Assembly (NCBI RefSeq): GCF_003952165.1
Contig: NZ_RXFT01000003.1
Location: 372,001 to 436,000, forward strand
Length of the DNA: 64,000 nucleotides
Direction: 5' to 3'
Origin: Variovorax guangxiensis
GTDB taxonomy: Bacteria > Pseudomonadota > Gammaproteobacteria > Burkholderiales > Burkholderiaceae_C
Shown here: positions 26,096 through 35,057 of the stretch, piece by piece
Layout of the letters: every line of letters starts with the position of its first letter
Position numbering within the stretch: position 1 is the stretch's first letter
Program-made: the position numbers and the translations under genes
The notes under the pieces: model-generated
Databases searched by the model: none
Told to the model about the DNA's origin: nothing
Seen by the model: the letters and a program-made list of their open reading frames with translations, nothing else

Positions 26096-27433
26096 ATGAA
26101 TCCTGCGCCCAGCGCCGCGCAAAAGGGCAACGCTGCCCGCGCCTCCACCGCTTCCTCCTCCAAGTTCGCCACCGTCCTGCGCGTGACCGGCGGCAACTTC
26201 ATGGAGATGTTCGACTTCTTCCTGTTCGGCTTCTACGCCACGCAGATCTCGAAGGCCTTCTTCCCGTCGGGCAACGAGTACGCCTCGCTGATGCTGACCT
26301 TCATGACCTTCGGCGCCGGCTTCCTGATGCGGCCGCTGGGCGCGATCTTCCTGGGCGCCTACGTCGACCGCGTGGGCCGCCGCCAGGGCCTGATCGTCAC
26401 GCTCGCGCTGATGGCGCTGGGCACGCTGCTGATCGCCTGCGTGCCGGCCTACGCGACCATCGGCCTCGCGGCCCCGGTGCTGGTGCTGATCGGGCGGCTG
26501 CTGCAGGGCTTCTCGGCCGGCGTGGAGCTCGGCGGCGTGTCGGTGTACCTGTCGGAGATGGCGACGCCGGGCCACAAGGGCTTCTACGTGAGCTGGCAGT
26601 CGGCCAGCCAGCAGGTGGCCATCGTCGTGGCTGCCGCGCTGGGCTACTGGCTCAACGTGACCTTCACGCCGCAGGAGATCGGCGACTTCTACTGGCGCAT
26701 TCCCTTCTTCGTGGGCTGCCTGATCGTGCCGGTGCTCTTCATCATCCGCCGCTCGCTGCAGGAGACCGAGGAATTCATGGCGCGCAAGCACCGCCCCGAC
26801 GCGCGCGAGATCTTCCGCTCGATGGTCGCCAACTGGGGCCTCGTCATCGCCGGGATGATGCTGGTGTCGATGACCACCGTGTCGTTCTACCTGATCACCG
26901 TCTACACGCCCACCTTCGGCAAGGCCGTGCTGCACCTGAGCACTACCGACGCGCTGATCGTCACGCTGTGCGTGGCCATCTCCAACTTCTTCTGGCTGCC
27001 GGTCATGGGCGCGCTGTCCGACCGCGTGGGCCGCAAGCCGCTGCTGATCGTGTTCACGGTGCTGACCATCCTCACGGCCTACCCGGCCCTCAAGTGGCTG
27101 GTGGGCGCGCCGAGCTTCGCGCGCATGCTCGAAGTGGAGCTGTGGCTGTCGTTCCTGTACGCGAGCTACAACGGCGCGATGGTGGTCGCGCTCACCGAGG
27201 TGATGCCGGTCAACGTGCGCACCGCCGGCTTCTCGCTGGCCTACAGCCTGGCCACCGCGATCTTCGGCGGCTTCACGCCGGCCATCGCCACGGGGCTTAT
27301 CGAGATGACCGGCGACAAGGGTGCGCCGGGCCTGTGGATGACGGGCGCCGCAGTGTGCGGCCTGATCGCCACGCTGGTGCTGTACCGCCGCAACGTGAAT
27401 CCGGCGGACGCCGGGCGCGTACCGGTGGTCTGA
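26096..27433 (+). CDS. MFS transporter, MHS/citrate-tricarballylate type
   Basis: This 445-residue protein has twelve predicted membrane segments and MFS signatures such as [13 protein letters not shown] after helix 2 and [13 protein letters not shown] in the second half. The start of the core, [19 protein letters not shown], matches the metabolite:H+ symporter subfamily that includes CitA citrate and TcuC tricarballylate transporters. It probably imports a di- or tricarboxylate with protons. ATG 26096 follows AAGGGGA. No tcuA/tcuB-like genes are nearby, so the substrate remains open. The gene is convergent with the TPM-domain gene, ten bases away. Confidence 0.88.
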   Translation: MNPAPSAAQKGNAARASTASSSKFATVLRVTGGNFMEMFDFFLFGFYATQISKAFFPSGNEYASLMLTFMTFGAGFLMRPLGAIFLGAYVDRVGRRQGLIVTLALMALGTLLIACVPAYATIGLAAPVLVLIGRLLQGFSAGVELGGVSVYLSEMATPGHKGFYVSWQSASQQVAIVVAAALGYWLNVTFTPQEIGDFYWRIPFFVGCLIVPVLFIIRRSLQETEEFMARKHRPDAREIFRSMVANWGLVIAGMMLVSMTTVSFYLITVYTPTFGKAVLHLSTTDALIVTLCVAISNFFWLPVMGALSDRVGRKPLLIVFTVLTILTAYPALKWLVGAPSFARMLEVELWLSFLYASYNGAMVVALTEVMPVNVRTAGFSLAYSLATAIFGGFTPAIATGLIEMTGDKGAPGLWMTGAAVCGLIATLVLYRRNVNPADAGRVPVV

Positions 27434-27443
27434 TCGACGGCTA

Positions 27444-28988
27444 CTACCAGCTGCCCGAGGCGCCGCCTCCGCTGCTGGAGCCGCCTCCGCCGGACGAGGA
27501 ACTGCCCGACGACGAACTACTGCTGCTGCTCGAGGAACTGCTCGACGAGCCGCTGCTCCAGCCGCTGTCCGAGCTGTCGTCGTCGCCGTCCCCCGAGCCC
27601 GTGCCGAAGATCGGGAAGACGAACATGAACAGCAGCGCGACGACGGTCGCAATGGCCACCGGAATCCACATTTCGCCGGGGAAGGGTCCGGGCCTGGTGA
27701 TCGCGACCGCCGCGCCGGCCACGCCCAGCACGGCGACCCAGCGGACCACGAAGCCCAGCACGCTGCCGTCGCGCCAGGTATTGCGGATGCCGAAGACGAT
27801 GACCGTGACCAGAAGGCCCGCGCCGCCGATCGCCAGCGCCCACAGGAAGCCCGGCCAGAACACCTCGCCGCCGACCATGAAGCCGATGCAGGTCAAGGCG
27901 GCAATCACCGCGGCGATGCCGCCGAGCACATAGGCCACCTCCTTCACGCGCGCGCACAGATAGCCGAGCCCGTAGAGGAAGAGCGCCGGAATGGCCAGGA
28001 AGCCCGCCATCAATGGATTCAGCAGCAGGGCTGCCCCGCCCAGCGGACCCGCGCCGACCAGGCCGAGCACGAGCCGCCAGTCGCGCGGCTTGCGCGGCTC
28101 TTCGGGCTCGATGTCCTGCAGCGCCTCGGCCCAGGGCTCGGGCCGCTGGAGGCGGCGCCCGCGCTTGCCCGAACGCTTGCCCCGCACAGGGGGCCGCGAG
28201 GTGCGTCGCCGCGTGGGGACGAGCGGCCCCGCGCCCAGTCCATGCCATGCACCCACGCCGATGCTCCACAGCATCACGCCGAGGAAGGCCTTCCCCTCCG
28301 GCGTGAGGCCTCCGCCGGATTCCTTCGGCTCGCGCACGGCTTCCTCATCCACCGGCAGCGGCGCGGACGAGGTGTCCGATGCGAGCGTGTCGGGCCATGA
28401 CTGCGCCGCTGCCGCCGGCGCGCCGATCAACTGCGAGAGCGCACGCACCGCCGCCTGCAGGCCGGCCGCGTAGTCGCCATTGCGAAAGCGCGGCGCCATC
28501 TCCCGGTCGATGATGGCGGCGGCCTGGATGTCGGTGATCGCGCCCTCCAGGCCCGTGCCCACCTCGATGCGCATCCTGCGGTCCTTCAGCGCGACGAGCA
28601 CCAGCACGCCGTCGTCCTCGTCCTTGCGGCCCAGCTTCCAGCGCGCGAACACGCGCATGGCGTATTGCTCGATCGCCTCCTGGCCCGTCGTCGGCACGAT
28701 CAGCACCGCGAGCTGCGCCTGCGTGCTGCTCTCGAGCTCCGAGATGTCGTTGCGCAGCGCGTCGGCATCGCCCGCGCTCAGCGTGTTCGTGAGATCGACC
28801 ACGCGCGTCTTCATCGGCGGCACGGGCACGAGGCTCGCCTTGGTTTGTGCGAAGGCCGGGCAGGCGCAGATCGCGATGTACAGGCAGAGAGCGAAGCCGA
28901 GCCACGCCCAGGACTTCGGTCGCCTCTTGCCGGCGCTCGCCTGCACTGATCGGGCGAACGCAAAGGGCACGGAATCTGTCAGGAGCAT
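27444..28988 (-). CDS. TPM-domain (YgcG-like) membrane protein with Ser/Gly-rich tail
   Basis: The 514-residue protein has an N-terminal signal/anchor ending CPAFAQ. A TPM domain (PF04536) follows: RVVDLTNTLSAGDADALRNDISELE ... DDGVLVLVALKDRRMRIEVGTGLEGAITD. After a basic/proline-rich linker come about four to five membrane segments. The extreme C-terminus is a low-complexity acidic then Ser/Gly run (27450-27590) that ends SGSW. This plan is typical of YgcG-family proteins, whose role is not firmly known; some TPM proteins help photosystem II repair or act as phosphatases. ATG 28988 gives a good signal peptide, whereas the open frame extends about 30 bases further upstream. Confidence 0.82.
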   Translation of the reverse strand: MLLTDSVPFAFARSVQASAGKRRPKSWAWLGFALCLYIAICACPAFAQTKASLVPVPPMKTRVVDLTNTLSAGDADALRNDISELESSTQAQLAVLIVPTTGQEAIEQYAMRVFARWKLGRKDEDDGVLVLVALKDRRMRIEVGTGLEGAITDIQAAAIIDREMAPRFRNGDYAAGLQAAVRALSQLIGAPAAAAQSWPDTLASDTSSAPLPVDEEAVREPKESGGGLTPEGKAFLGVMLWSIGVGAWHGLGAGPLVPTRRRTSRPPVRGKRSGKRGRRLQRPEPWAEALQDIEPEEPRKPRDWRLVLGLVGAGPLGGAALLLNPLMAGFLAIPALFLYGLGYLCARVKEVAYVLGGIAAVIAALTCIGFMVGGEVFWPGFLWALAIGGAGLLVTVIVFGIRNTWRDGSVLGFVVRWVAVLGVAGAAVAITRPGPFPGEMWIPVAIATVVALLFMFVFPIFGTGSGDGDDDSSDSGWSSGSSSSSSSSSSSSSSGSSSSGGGGSSSGGGASGSW

Positions 28989-29032
28989 GGGGCAGGATAA
29001 CGCCTGCCCCACCCGCGCCACCTGGCGCGATC

Positions 29033-30460
29033 TCAGCCTGGCTGCACGATGGCCACGCTCTTCGGCTCCAGGAAAGCCTCCATGCCGAAGAGCCCGAACT
29101 CCCTGCCGATGCCCGACTGCTTCACGCCTCCGAAGGGCGCGCTCAGTTCGGGCGTGACGCGGTTGACCAGCACCGTGCCGACGCGCAGCCGCGAAGCCAC
29201 ATCCAGCGCGCGTTGCTGCTGCGAGGAGAAGACATACGCCTGCAGCCCGTACGGCGAGTCGTTCGCGATCGCCACCGCCTCGTCCTCGCCGTCGTAGCCG
29301 ATCACCGAGAGCACCGGCCCGAAGATCTCCTCGCGCGCGATGTCCATGTCGTTGCGCACGTTCGCGAACACGGTGGGGCGCACGAACCAGCCCTTGTCGA
29401 AGCCATCCGGGCGCCCTTCACCGCCGGCCACCAGCGTCGCGCCCTGCTCGAGCCCGCGTCGGATGTAGTGCTGCACGCGTTCGAACTGCGCCTTGCTCGC
29501 CAGCGGCCCGACCGCCGTGGCGGGGTCGCGCGGATCGCCCACGCGCATGGCCGCTGCCGCCGCGCGCAGGCCCTCGATGGCCTGCGCCATCTGCGTGTTC
29601 GGGATCAGCAGGCGCGTGCCCGCCACGCAGGCCTGGCCGTTGTTCATGAAGGCCGCGCCCAGCGCCATGGGCAGCACCGCCGGCAGGTCGGCATCGTCCA
29701 GCACCAAGGTGGCCGACTTGCCCGAGAGCGCGAGGCTCACGCGCTTGAGCGTGTCCAGGCCCGCGCGTGCGATGAGCTTGCCGGTGGCCGTGGAGCCGGT
29801 GAACGAAATCTTGGCGATGGCCGGATGGGTGGCGATCTCGTCGCCCACGTCGCCGCCGCGCCCGAGCAGCACGTTGACCGCACCGGCCGGCAGTCCCGCC
29901 TCGTGCAGCGCCTCGGTCACGACCTGTGCCTGCAGCGGACTGAACTCGCTGGGCTTGATCACCGATGCGCAGCCCGCGGCGATGGCCGAGGCCAGCTTGC
30001 TGCAGATGCTCCCGGCGGTGCTGTTCCAGGGCGCGATGAGGCCGGCGACGCCGACCGGCTCCATGCGCACGATGGCGTCGCCCATGCGGCGCTCGAACTC
30101 GTAGCCCTCCAGCATCCGCGCCGTGTCGGCAAAGCATTGCGAGGCGTAGTTGCTGACCCATCGCGAGCGGGCCAGCGGACCGCCGTACTCCTCGATGGTG
30201 GCTTCGCAGATCTGCTCGGTGCGCGCGAGCACGGCGGCTTCGAGGCGCCTGAGCATGTCGATCCGCTGCGCCTTGGTACTGGCCGCCAATACTGGCTGCG
30301 CCCGGCTCGCGGCCTCGATCGCGCGCTTCGCGTCGTCGCGGTTTGCCAGCGTCACGGTGCCGATAGGCTGGCCGGTGGCCGGGCTGACGATCTCCAGCCG
30401 CTCGCTGCCCTGCACGGGCACGAAGGCGCCGTCGATGTAGGCCTGATGGATGTTCCACAT
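29033..30460 (-). CDS. NAD(P)-dependent aldehyde dehydrogenase family protein
   Basis: The 475-residue protein has the ALDH plan: IAPWNST (Asn of the oxyanion hole), KPSEFSPLQAQ, FTGSTATGK cofactor motif, NNGQACVAGTR with the catalytic Cys, and EEIFGPVLSV. The usual general-base Glu in the LELGGK motif is absent; the aligned stretch reads LALSGKSATLVL with Ala at that position. Family members of this kind exist, so it may still oxidise aldehydes using another base, but this is not certain. It lies 28 bases after an alpha/beta hydrolase gene and is probably co-transcribed with it. Confidence 0.87.
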   Translation of the reverse strand: MWNIHQAYIDGAFVPVQGSERLEIVSPATGQPIGTVTLANRDDAKRAIEAASRAQPVLAASTKAQRIDMLRRLEAAVLARTEQICEATIEEYGGPLARSRWVSNYASQCFADTARMLEGYEFERRMGDAIVRMEPVGVAGLIAPWNSTAGSICSKLASAIAAGCASVIKPSEFSPLQAQVVTEALHEAGLPAGAVNVLLGRGGDVGDEIATHPAIAKISFTGSTATGKLIARAGLDTLKRVSLALSGKSATLVLDDADLPAVLPMALGAAFMNNGQACVAGTRLLIPNTQMAQAIEGLRAAAAAMRVGDPRDPATAVGPLASKAQFERVQHYIRRGLEQGATLVAGGEGRPDGFDKGWFVRPTVFANVRNDMDIAREEIFGPVLSVIGYDGEDEAVAIANDSPYGLQAYVFSSQQQRALDVASRLRVGTVLVNRVTPELSAPFGGVKQSGIGREFGLFGMEAFLEPKSVAIVQPG

Positions 30461-30488
30461 GGCGATTGCTCCTGAGCTCCAGGCTTCA

Positions 30489-31505
30489 TCAGCCTCGCGC
30501 GGCGTCGATCACGGCCTTCGTGAAGGCCTCGGGCGCTTCCTGCGGCAGGTTGTGGCCGATGCCGCCGCTGACCAGCCGATGCTCGTAGCGCCCCGAGAAC
30601 TTCTTCGCATAGGCGCTGGGCTCCGGATGCGGCGCGCCGTTGGCGTCGCCTTCGAGCGTGATGGTGGGCACGCCGATCACCGGCGCCTTGGCGAGCCGGT
30701 CCTCCAGCGCCTGGTACTTCGCCTCGCCTTCGACGAGGCCGAGTCGCCAGCGGTAGTTGTGGACCGTGATCGCCACGTGGTCGGGGTTGTCCAGCGCCAC
30801 GGCGCTGCGGTCGAAGGTGGCCGTGTCGAAGTTCCACTTGGGCGACGCCGTCTGCCAGATCAGCTTGGCGAAGTCGTGGCGGTTCTTCTCGTAGCCCGCG
30901 CGGCCGCGCTCGGTCGCGAAGTAGTACTGGTACCACCACTGCAGCTCGGCCTGCGGCGGCAGCGGCACCTTGCCAGCCTCCTGGCTGCCGATGAGGTAGC
31001 CGCTCACCGACACCAGCGCCTTCACGCGCTGCGGCCACAGCGCGGCCATGATGCAGGCCGTGCGCGCGCCCCAGTCGCAGCCGGCGACGGTGGCGACCTG
31101 GATCTTCAGCGCGTCCATCAGCGCGATGATGTCCACCGCGACCACCGACTGCTGCCCGTTGCGCGGCGTGTCCGCCGACAGGAAGCGCGTGGTGCCGTAG
31201 CCGCGCAGGTACGGCACGATGACCCGGAAGCCCGCCGCCGCGAGCGCCGGAGCCACGTCGACGAACATGTGGATGTCGTAGGGCCAGCCGTGCAGCAGGA
31301 TCACCGGCGCGCCGTCGGCCGGGCCCGCTTCGTAGTAGCCGATGCTGAGCGTGCCGGCATCGATGCTCTTGAGCGGCTCGAGGCGCCGGGGCGCACCGGC
31401 GGCCTGGGCGAAGGCCGGCGTGAGCGCAGCGAGTTGGGCTGCCGCGGCGCCGAGAGCGGCGGCGGCGAGGAAGGTTCTGCGGGGCAGTTGGAGCGACGAA
31501 GTCAT
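30489..31505 (-). CDS. Tat-exported alpha/beta hydrolase, epoxide-hydrolase-like
   Basis: This 338-residue protein starts MTSSLQLPRRTFLAAAAL, a clear twin-arginine signal, with cleavage near PAFAQ. The hydrolase core has LLHGWPYD (oxyanion HG), AGCDWGART with an Asp nucleophile as in epoxide hydrolases and haloalkane dehalogenases, LEGDANG, and GIGHNLPQE with the catalytic His. An Asp rather than Ser nucleophile argues against an ordinary esterase. Export to the periplasm is unusual for the family but common in proteobacterial relatives. It lies upstream of the aldehyde dehydrogenase; epoxide to diol to aldehyde chemistry would be consistent but is inferred. Confidence 0.82.
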   Translation of the reverse strand: MTSSLQLPRRTFLAAAALGAAAAQLAALTPAFAQAAGAPRRLEPLKSIDAGTLSIGYYEAGPADGAPVILLHGWPYDIHMFVDVAPALAAAGFRVIVPYLRGYGTTRFLSADTPRNGQQSVVAVDIIALMDALKIQVATVAGCDWGARTACIMAALWPQRVKALVSVSGYLIGSQEAGKVPLPPQAELQWWYQYYFATERGRAGYEKNRHDFAKLIWQTASPKWNFDTATFDRSAVALDNPDHVAITVHNYRWRLGLVEGEAKYQALEDRLAKAPVIGVPTITLEGDANGAPHPEPSAYAKKFSGRYEHRLVSGGIGHNLPQEAPEAFTKAVIDAARG

Positions 31506-31693
31506 GGGGCTTTCCTGGATGGCTGGAGGTTGTGGTGGAAGGTCGATGGATCCGACTTTCGCGCCTCGAACCGCCGTTCGCCCGGTCCTGCGTATCGCTC
31601 TGTATCCGCCCCCGTTTTTTCAACAAAACTTTTCGATGCCCGCCCCATGAATGCCCCGGCTCAGGAACTTTCGGGTGCTGCCAGCGCTTCGAC

Positions 31694-32416
31694 TCACACC
31701 AGCCGCAGCCCCCCATCGCACTCGACGACCGTCCCCGTGGTGTAGCCGTTCTCGATCAGGAACTGGATCGCATGCGCCACGTCCTGCGGCCGCCCCACTC
31801 GGCCGACGGGCAGCATCTCGACCTGCTGGCGGAACAGGTCGTCCTTCATCGCGGCGGGCACGCGGTTCCACCAGGGCGTGTCGACCAGGCCTGGCGACAC
31901 CGCATTCACGCGGCTGGGCCGCAGCTCGCGCGCCAGGCTGCCCACCATCGCCTCGATGGCGCCGTTGATAGCCGCCAGCCCCGAGGTGCCGGGCAGGGAG
32001 TTGCGCGCGGAGATCGCCGTCACGAAGGTCAGGCTGCCGCCCTTGCGCAGCACGCGCGCGCCGGCCTGCGCCGCTTCGAGCTGCGGCCAGAACTTGGCCT
32101 CGAAGCCGCGGCGCAGCGATTGCAGGTCGAGCTTCGCGAATTCGCCCGCGCCCTCGCCGCCGCTGAGCGTCAGCACCAGGTGGTCGACGGGGCCGGTGTT
32201 GTCGAAGAAGGCATCGAGCGCGCCGCGATCGCAGGCGTCGAAGGCCGCGCCGCTCACGTTCGCGCCCATGCCGGCGATCGCCTCCTGCAGCTTGCCGTTG
32301 TCGCGGCCGGTCGCGATCACGCGCGCGCCGGTGGCCGCCATGCGCCGCACGGTCTCGAGGCCCACGCCCGACGAGCCCCCGACCACCACCACTGTCTGCT
32401 GCTGTTCCAAAGCCAT
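31694..32416 (-). CDS. SDR-family protein with non-classical active site
   Basis: The 240-residue Rossmann-fold protein begins MALEQQQTVVVVGGSSGVGLETVRRMA, with a GGSSGVG cofactor motif, and ends TGTVVECDGGLRLV. The catalytic YxxxK is missing: the aligned region reads GLAAINGAIEAM, with Leu and Asn in place of Tyr and Lys, although the Ser (TAISAR) is kept. AAGGAG lies eight bases before ATG 32416. It is divergent from a LysR regulator, with a matched operator between them, so that regulator probably controls it. The gap to the downstream hydrolase (31506-31693) holds only a T-run and no gene. Confidence 0.85.
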   Translation of the reverse strand: MALEQQQTVVVVGGSSGVGLETVRRMAATGARVIATGRDNGKLQEAIAGMGANVSGAAFDACDRGALDAFFDNTGPVDHLVLTLSGGEGAGEFAKLDLQSLRRGFEAKFWPQLEAAQAGARVLRKGGSLTFVTAISARNSLPGTSGLAAINGAIEAMVGSLARELRPSRVNAVSPGLVDTPWWNRVPAAMKDDLFRQQVEMLPVGRVGRPQDVAHAIQFLIENGYTTGTVVECDGGLRLV

Positions 32417-32482
32417 GACGACTCCTTTTTTGAATGTCCGATGAAAGAAAGACAAGCTCAGGTTAGGGAGCGCGGCACTATC

Positions 32483-32499
32483 ATTCAAATCGTTTGAAT
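32483..32499. promoter_or_regulatory. LysR-type operator, perfect T-N11-A palindrome
   Basis: ATTCAAATCGTTTGAAT has perfect 7-base arms around TCG and contains the T-N11-A form (32485-32497) of LysR-family sites. It lies two bases before the lysR-type start and 67 bases from the SDR start. It should control both. Confidence 0.65.
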
Positions 32500-32501
32500 C
32501 C

Positions 32502-33437
32502 ATGGAATACATCAACGAAAGTGATTTCAGGCGGCTCGACCTGAACCTGCTGCTGGTGTTCCACGCGCTGCTGCACGAACGCAGCGTCACGCGCGCGGCG
32601 CAGCGCCTGTTCATCGGCCAGCCCGCACTGAGCGGCGCGCTCAAGCGCCTGCGCGCCGCGCTGGGTGACGAGCTCTTCGTTCGCACCTCGCACGGCATGA
32701 CGCCCACGCCACGCGCGCTGGAGCTCGCGCGCGTCATCGAGCCGCTGCTGCTGTCGCTGCAGCAGGCGCTGCATGCGCGGCCGGCGTTCGACCCGGCCAG
32801 GGCCGAGCGCGTGTTCCGCGTCGGCCTGAGCGACGCGCTCGAAGTGGCGCTGATGCCGCGGCTGATGCAGCGGCTGGCCGAGGAAGCACCGGGCGTGCGG
32901 CTGGTGGCGCGCGCAGCCGAGCGCACCAATGCGCCGGCCATGCTCGACGCGGCCGAGATCGAACTGGCGGTGGGCGTGTTCACCGACTGCGCCGCATGGC
33001 ACCGGCAGCGCGCGCTGTTCGGCTGGCACTTCGTCTGCGTCTACAACCCCGCGCTGGTGAAGGTGCGCGGCAAGCGCATCACGCTGCAGGAGTACCTGCG
33101 CCACCCTCATCTGCTGACCTCGTTCAGCGCCGACCTCAGCGGCCTCGTCGACGAGCTGCTGCGCGAGCAGGGCCACACGCGCAAAGTCGTCTTCTCCAGC
33201 CGCAACTTCGCGACCAGTCCCTTCATCGTGCGGCAGATGCCCGCCATCACCACCGTGCCCACATTCGCCGCCTCCACCTGGCGCGACGAACTCGGGCTGG
33301 CCGTGAGCCCGCTGCCCTTCGAGTCGCCGGCCTACGAGGTGTCGCTGCTGTGGGCGGCCGCGCACGACGGCGATCCGGGGTTGCAGTGGCTGGGCGGGCT
33401 CATGGCCGATGTGTTCGGCGGCAAATCGGACGCCTGA
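32502..33437 (+). CDS. LysR-family transcriptional regulator (NodD/LinR-like)
   Basis: The 311-residue protein opens FRRLDLNLLLVFHALLHERSVTRAAQRLFIGQPALSGALKRLRAAL, the form seen in the NodD/LinR/PcpR branch of LysR regulators. A typical effector domain follows. It is divergent from an SDR gene; a perfect palindrome directly before ATG 32502 is the likely site for autoregulation. The effector may be aromatic or quinone-like, as for other members, but nothing here proves that. Confidence 0.92.
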   Translation: MEYINESDFRRLDLNLLLVFHALLHERSVTRAAQRLFIGQPALSGALKRLRAALGDELFVRTSHGMTPTPRALELARVIEPLLLSLQQALHARPAFDPARAERVFRVGLSDALEVALMPRLMQRLAEEAPGVRLVARAAERTNAPAMLDAAEIELAVGVFTDCAAWHRQRALFGWHFVCVYNPALVKVRGKRITLQEYLRHPHLLTSFSADLSGLVDELLREQGHTRKVVFSSRNFATSPFIVRQMPAITTVPTFAASTWRDELGLAVSPLPFESPAYEVSLLWAAAHDGDPGLQWLGGLMADVFGGKSDA

Positions 33438-33470
33438 GGGGCCAGGACACACCCCTGCGACAATCGCCCG

Positions 33471-34580
33471 ATGCCCTTCGCCCCCCTGCAAAACGACACT
33501 TTCCTGCGAGCCTGCTGGCGCCAGGCCACCGACCACACGCCCGTCTGGCTGATGCGCCAGGCCGGCCGCTACCTGCCGGAGTACGTGGCCACCCGCGCCA
33601 AGGCGGGCAGCTTCATGGGGCTGGCCACCAACACCGGCTACGCGACCGAGGTCACGCTGCAGCCGCTGGAGCGCTATCCGCTGGACGCTGCCATTCTTTT
33701 CTCCGACATCCTGACGGTGCCCGACGCGATGGGCCTCGGCCTGTCGTTCGAGGCCGGCGAGGGCCCGCGCTTCGCGCGCCCGGTGCGCGACGAGGCGGCG
33801 GTGGGGGCGCTGGAGGTGCCCGACATGGAAAAGCTGCGCTATGTGTTCGACGCCGTGGCCTCGATCCGCAAGGCTCTGAACGGCCGGGTGCCGCTGATCG
33901 GCTTCACGGGCAGCCCGTGGACGCTGGCCTGCTACATGGTGGAAGGCGCGGGCTCCAGCGACTACCGGCTGGTCAAGAGCATGCTCTACGGCCGCCCCGA
34001 CCTGATGCACCGCATCCTCGCGGTCAACGCCGACTCGGTGGCCGCGTATCTCAACGCCCAGATCGACGCTGGCGCGCAGGCCGTGATGGTGTTCGACAGC
34101 TGGGGCGGCGTGCTGGCCGACGGCGCCTTCCAGGAATTCAGCCTCGCCTACACCGCCCGCGTACTGGCCGGCCTCAAGCGCACCGGCGCCGACGGCCAGC
34201 CGGTGCCGCGCATCGTCTTCACCAAGGGCGGCGGCCTGTGGCTGGACGACATGCGCGCGCTCGACTGCGAGGTGCTGGGCGTGGACTGGACCGTCAACCT
34301 GGGCGCCGCGCGCCGCAGGGTCGCAGAGGGCACGGACGGCACGGCCAAGGCGCTGCAGGGCAACATCGACCCGAACGTGCTGTTCGCGCCGCCCGCGCAG
34401 ATCGAGGCCGAAGTGGCCAAGGTGCTGGAAGCCTTCGGCAAGCCGCATGCCGACCGCACGACCCAGGGCCCGACGCACATCTTCAACCTGGGCCACGGCA
34501 TCAGCCAGTTCACGCCGCCGGAGCACGTGGCGGCGCTGGTGGCCGCGGTGCACGCGAAGTCGCGGGCGATGCGTGGCTGA
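33471..34580 (+). CDS. hemE: Uroporphyrinogen decarboxylase HemE
   Basis: This 369-residue cytoplasmic enzyme converts uroporphyrinogen III to coproporphyrinogen III in haem synthesis. It starts with [16 protein letters not shown] (the conserved Arg cluster) and contains [47 protein letters not shown] and the C-terminal [16 protein letters not shown]. The length is normal. It is followed by priA, with a 390-base AT-rich gap between them. Confidence 0.97.
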   Translation: MPFAPLQNDTFLRACWRQATDHTPVWLMRQAGRYLPEYVATRAKAGSFMGLATNTGYATEVTLQPLERYPLDAAILFSDILTVPDAMGLGLSFEAGEGPRFARPVRDEAAVGALEVPDMEKLRYVFDAVASIRKALNGRVPLIGFTGSPWTLACYMVEGAGSSDYRLVKSMLYGRPDLMHRILAVNADSVAAYLNAQIDAGAQAVMVFDSWGGVLADGAFQEFSLAYTARVLAGLKRTGADGQPVPRIVFTKGGGLWLDDMRALDCEVLGVDWTVNLGAARRRVAEGTDGTAKALQGNIDPNVLFAPPAQIEAEVAKVLEAFGKPHADRTTQGPTHIFNLGHGISQFTPPEHVAALVAAVHAKSRAMRG

Positions 34581-34679
34581 AATTGTTATCGGCCTGAACC
34601 GGTCGGCGCAGGCGCAGCAGCCTTGAGAAGTCGGCCCGCGGCCGTTTGTCAAGCGCAAAAACGGTATATGCATCCGCAC

Positions 34680-34688
34680 TTATGCACA
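34680..34688 (+). promoter_or_regulatory. DnaA-box match TTATGCACA
   Basis: This fits the TTATNCACA consensus exactly. It lies 100 bases after hemE, in the AT-rich gap, in the same orientation as the second box 187 bases downstream. Confidence 0.45.
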
Positions 34689-34757
34689 AAACACGTGTTG
34701 CAGTGCGCAAGATTTCCGGGTTACCCATCTTCCTTGCTTCCAAAGAGATAGCAAAGC

Positions 34758-34919
34758 TAAGTCGTTGATTTATATAGAGTTTGAACTTTGCTTTTTTTCC
34801 GGGCAATCCAGCCGGAGCCTTGATTTTCAAGGCTTGGCAGCGAGTCCAGCCCGCTTGTCAACAAAGTTATCCACAGGAACTCTGGATGAGGCCCAAAGCG
34901 CTGAAAAATCAACGACTTA
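34758..34919. repeat. 14-base inverted repeat spanning about 160 bases
   Basis: TAAGTCGTTGATTT (34758-34771) is the exact reverse complement of AAATCAACGACTTA (34906-34919). Shorter pairs inside (AGAGTT near 34776, AACTCT near 34878) extend it imperfectly, and there is an independent hairpin at 34816-34834. It resembles a miniature inverted-repeat element or a folded RNA. No target-site duplication was found. Confidence 0.6.
34867..34875 (+). promoter_or_regulatory. Perfect DnaA box TTATCCACA
   Basis: TTATCCACA is the highest-affinity DnaA box sequence. It lies upstream of priA, inside the inverted repeat pair 34758-34771/34906-34919. A single box could occur by chance, but it is less likely in this GC-rich genome and next to a replication gene. 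Confidence 0.55.
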
Positions 34920-35057
34920 AGCGCCCTTGCTCGAAGACTTTTTAACAAACCGCCCCAAGAAGGACTTCCCATCTCCACCGCCGGACTGCCTCTCGACGAG
35001 CCCCTCCAGCCGACGAACGGCGCCCCGCCGGCGCTGCCGTGGCGGCTCGACATCGCC

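Larger units (their letters stand above)
34581..34970. other. AT-rich non-coding island between hemE and priA
   Basis: This gap is far richer in A and T than the rest of the window, with runs such as GCTTTTTTTCC and GATTTATATAGAG. It holds two DnaA-box matches, a 14-base inverted repeat spanning about 160 bases, and a perfect hairpin AGCCTTGA/TCAAGGCT at 34816-34834. No convincing gene is present on either strand. Transferred DNA, a small RNA, or a DnaA-binding control region are possible readings. Confidence 0.65.

Noticed and set aside
34510..35053. Two minus-strand frames of about 100 codons in the hemE-priA gap
   Set aside because: No family similarity, poor starts and overlap with hemE/priA ends; the gap appears non-coding.
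34581..35057. Chromosomal or plasmid replication origin
   Set aside because: Only two DnaA boxes, no 13-mer array recognised, and no dnaA, dnaN, rep or parAB gene next to it.
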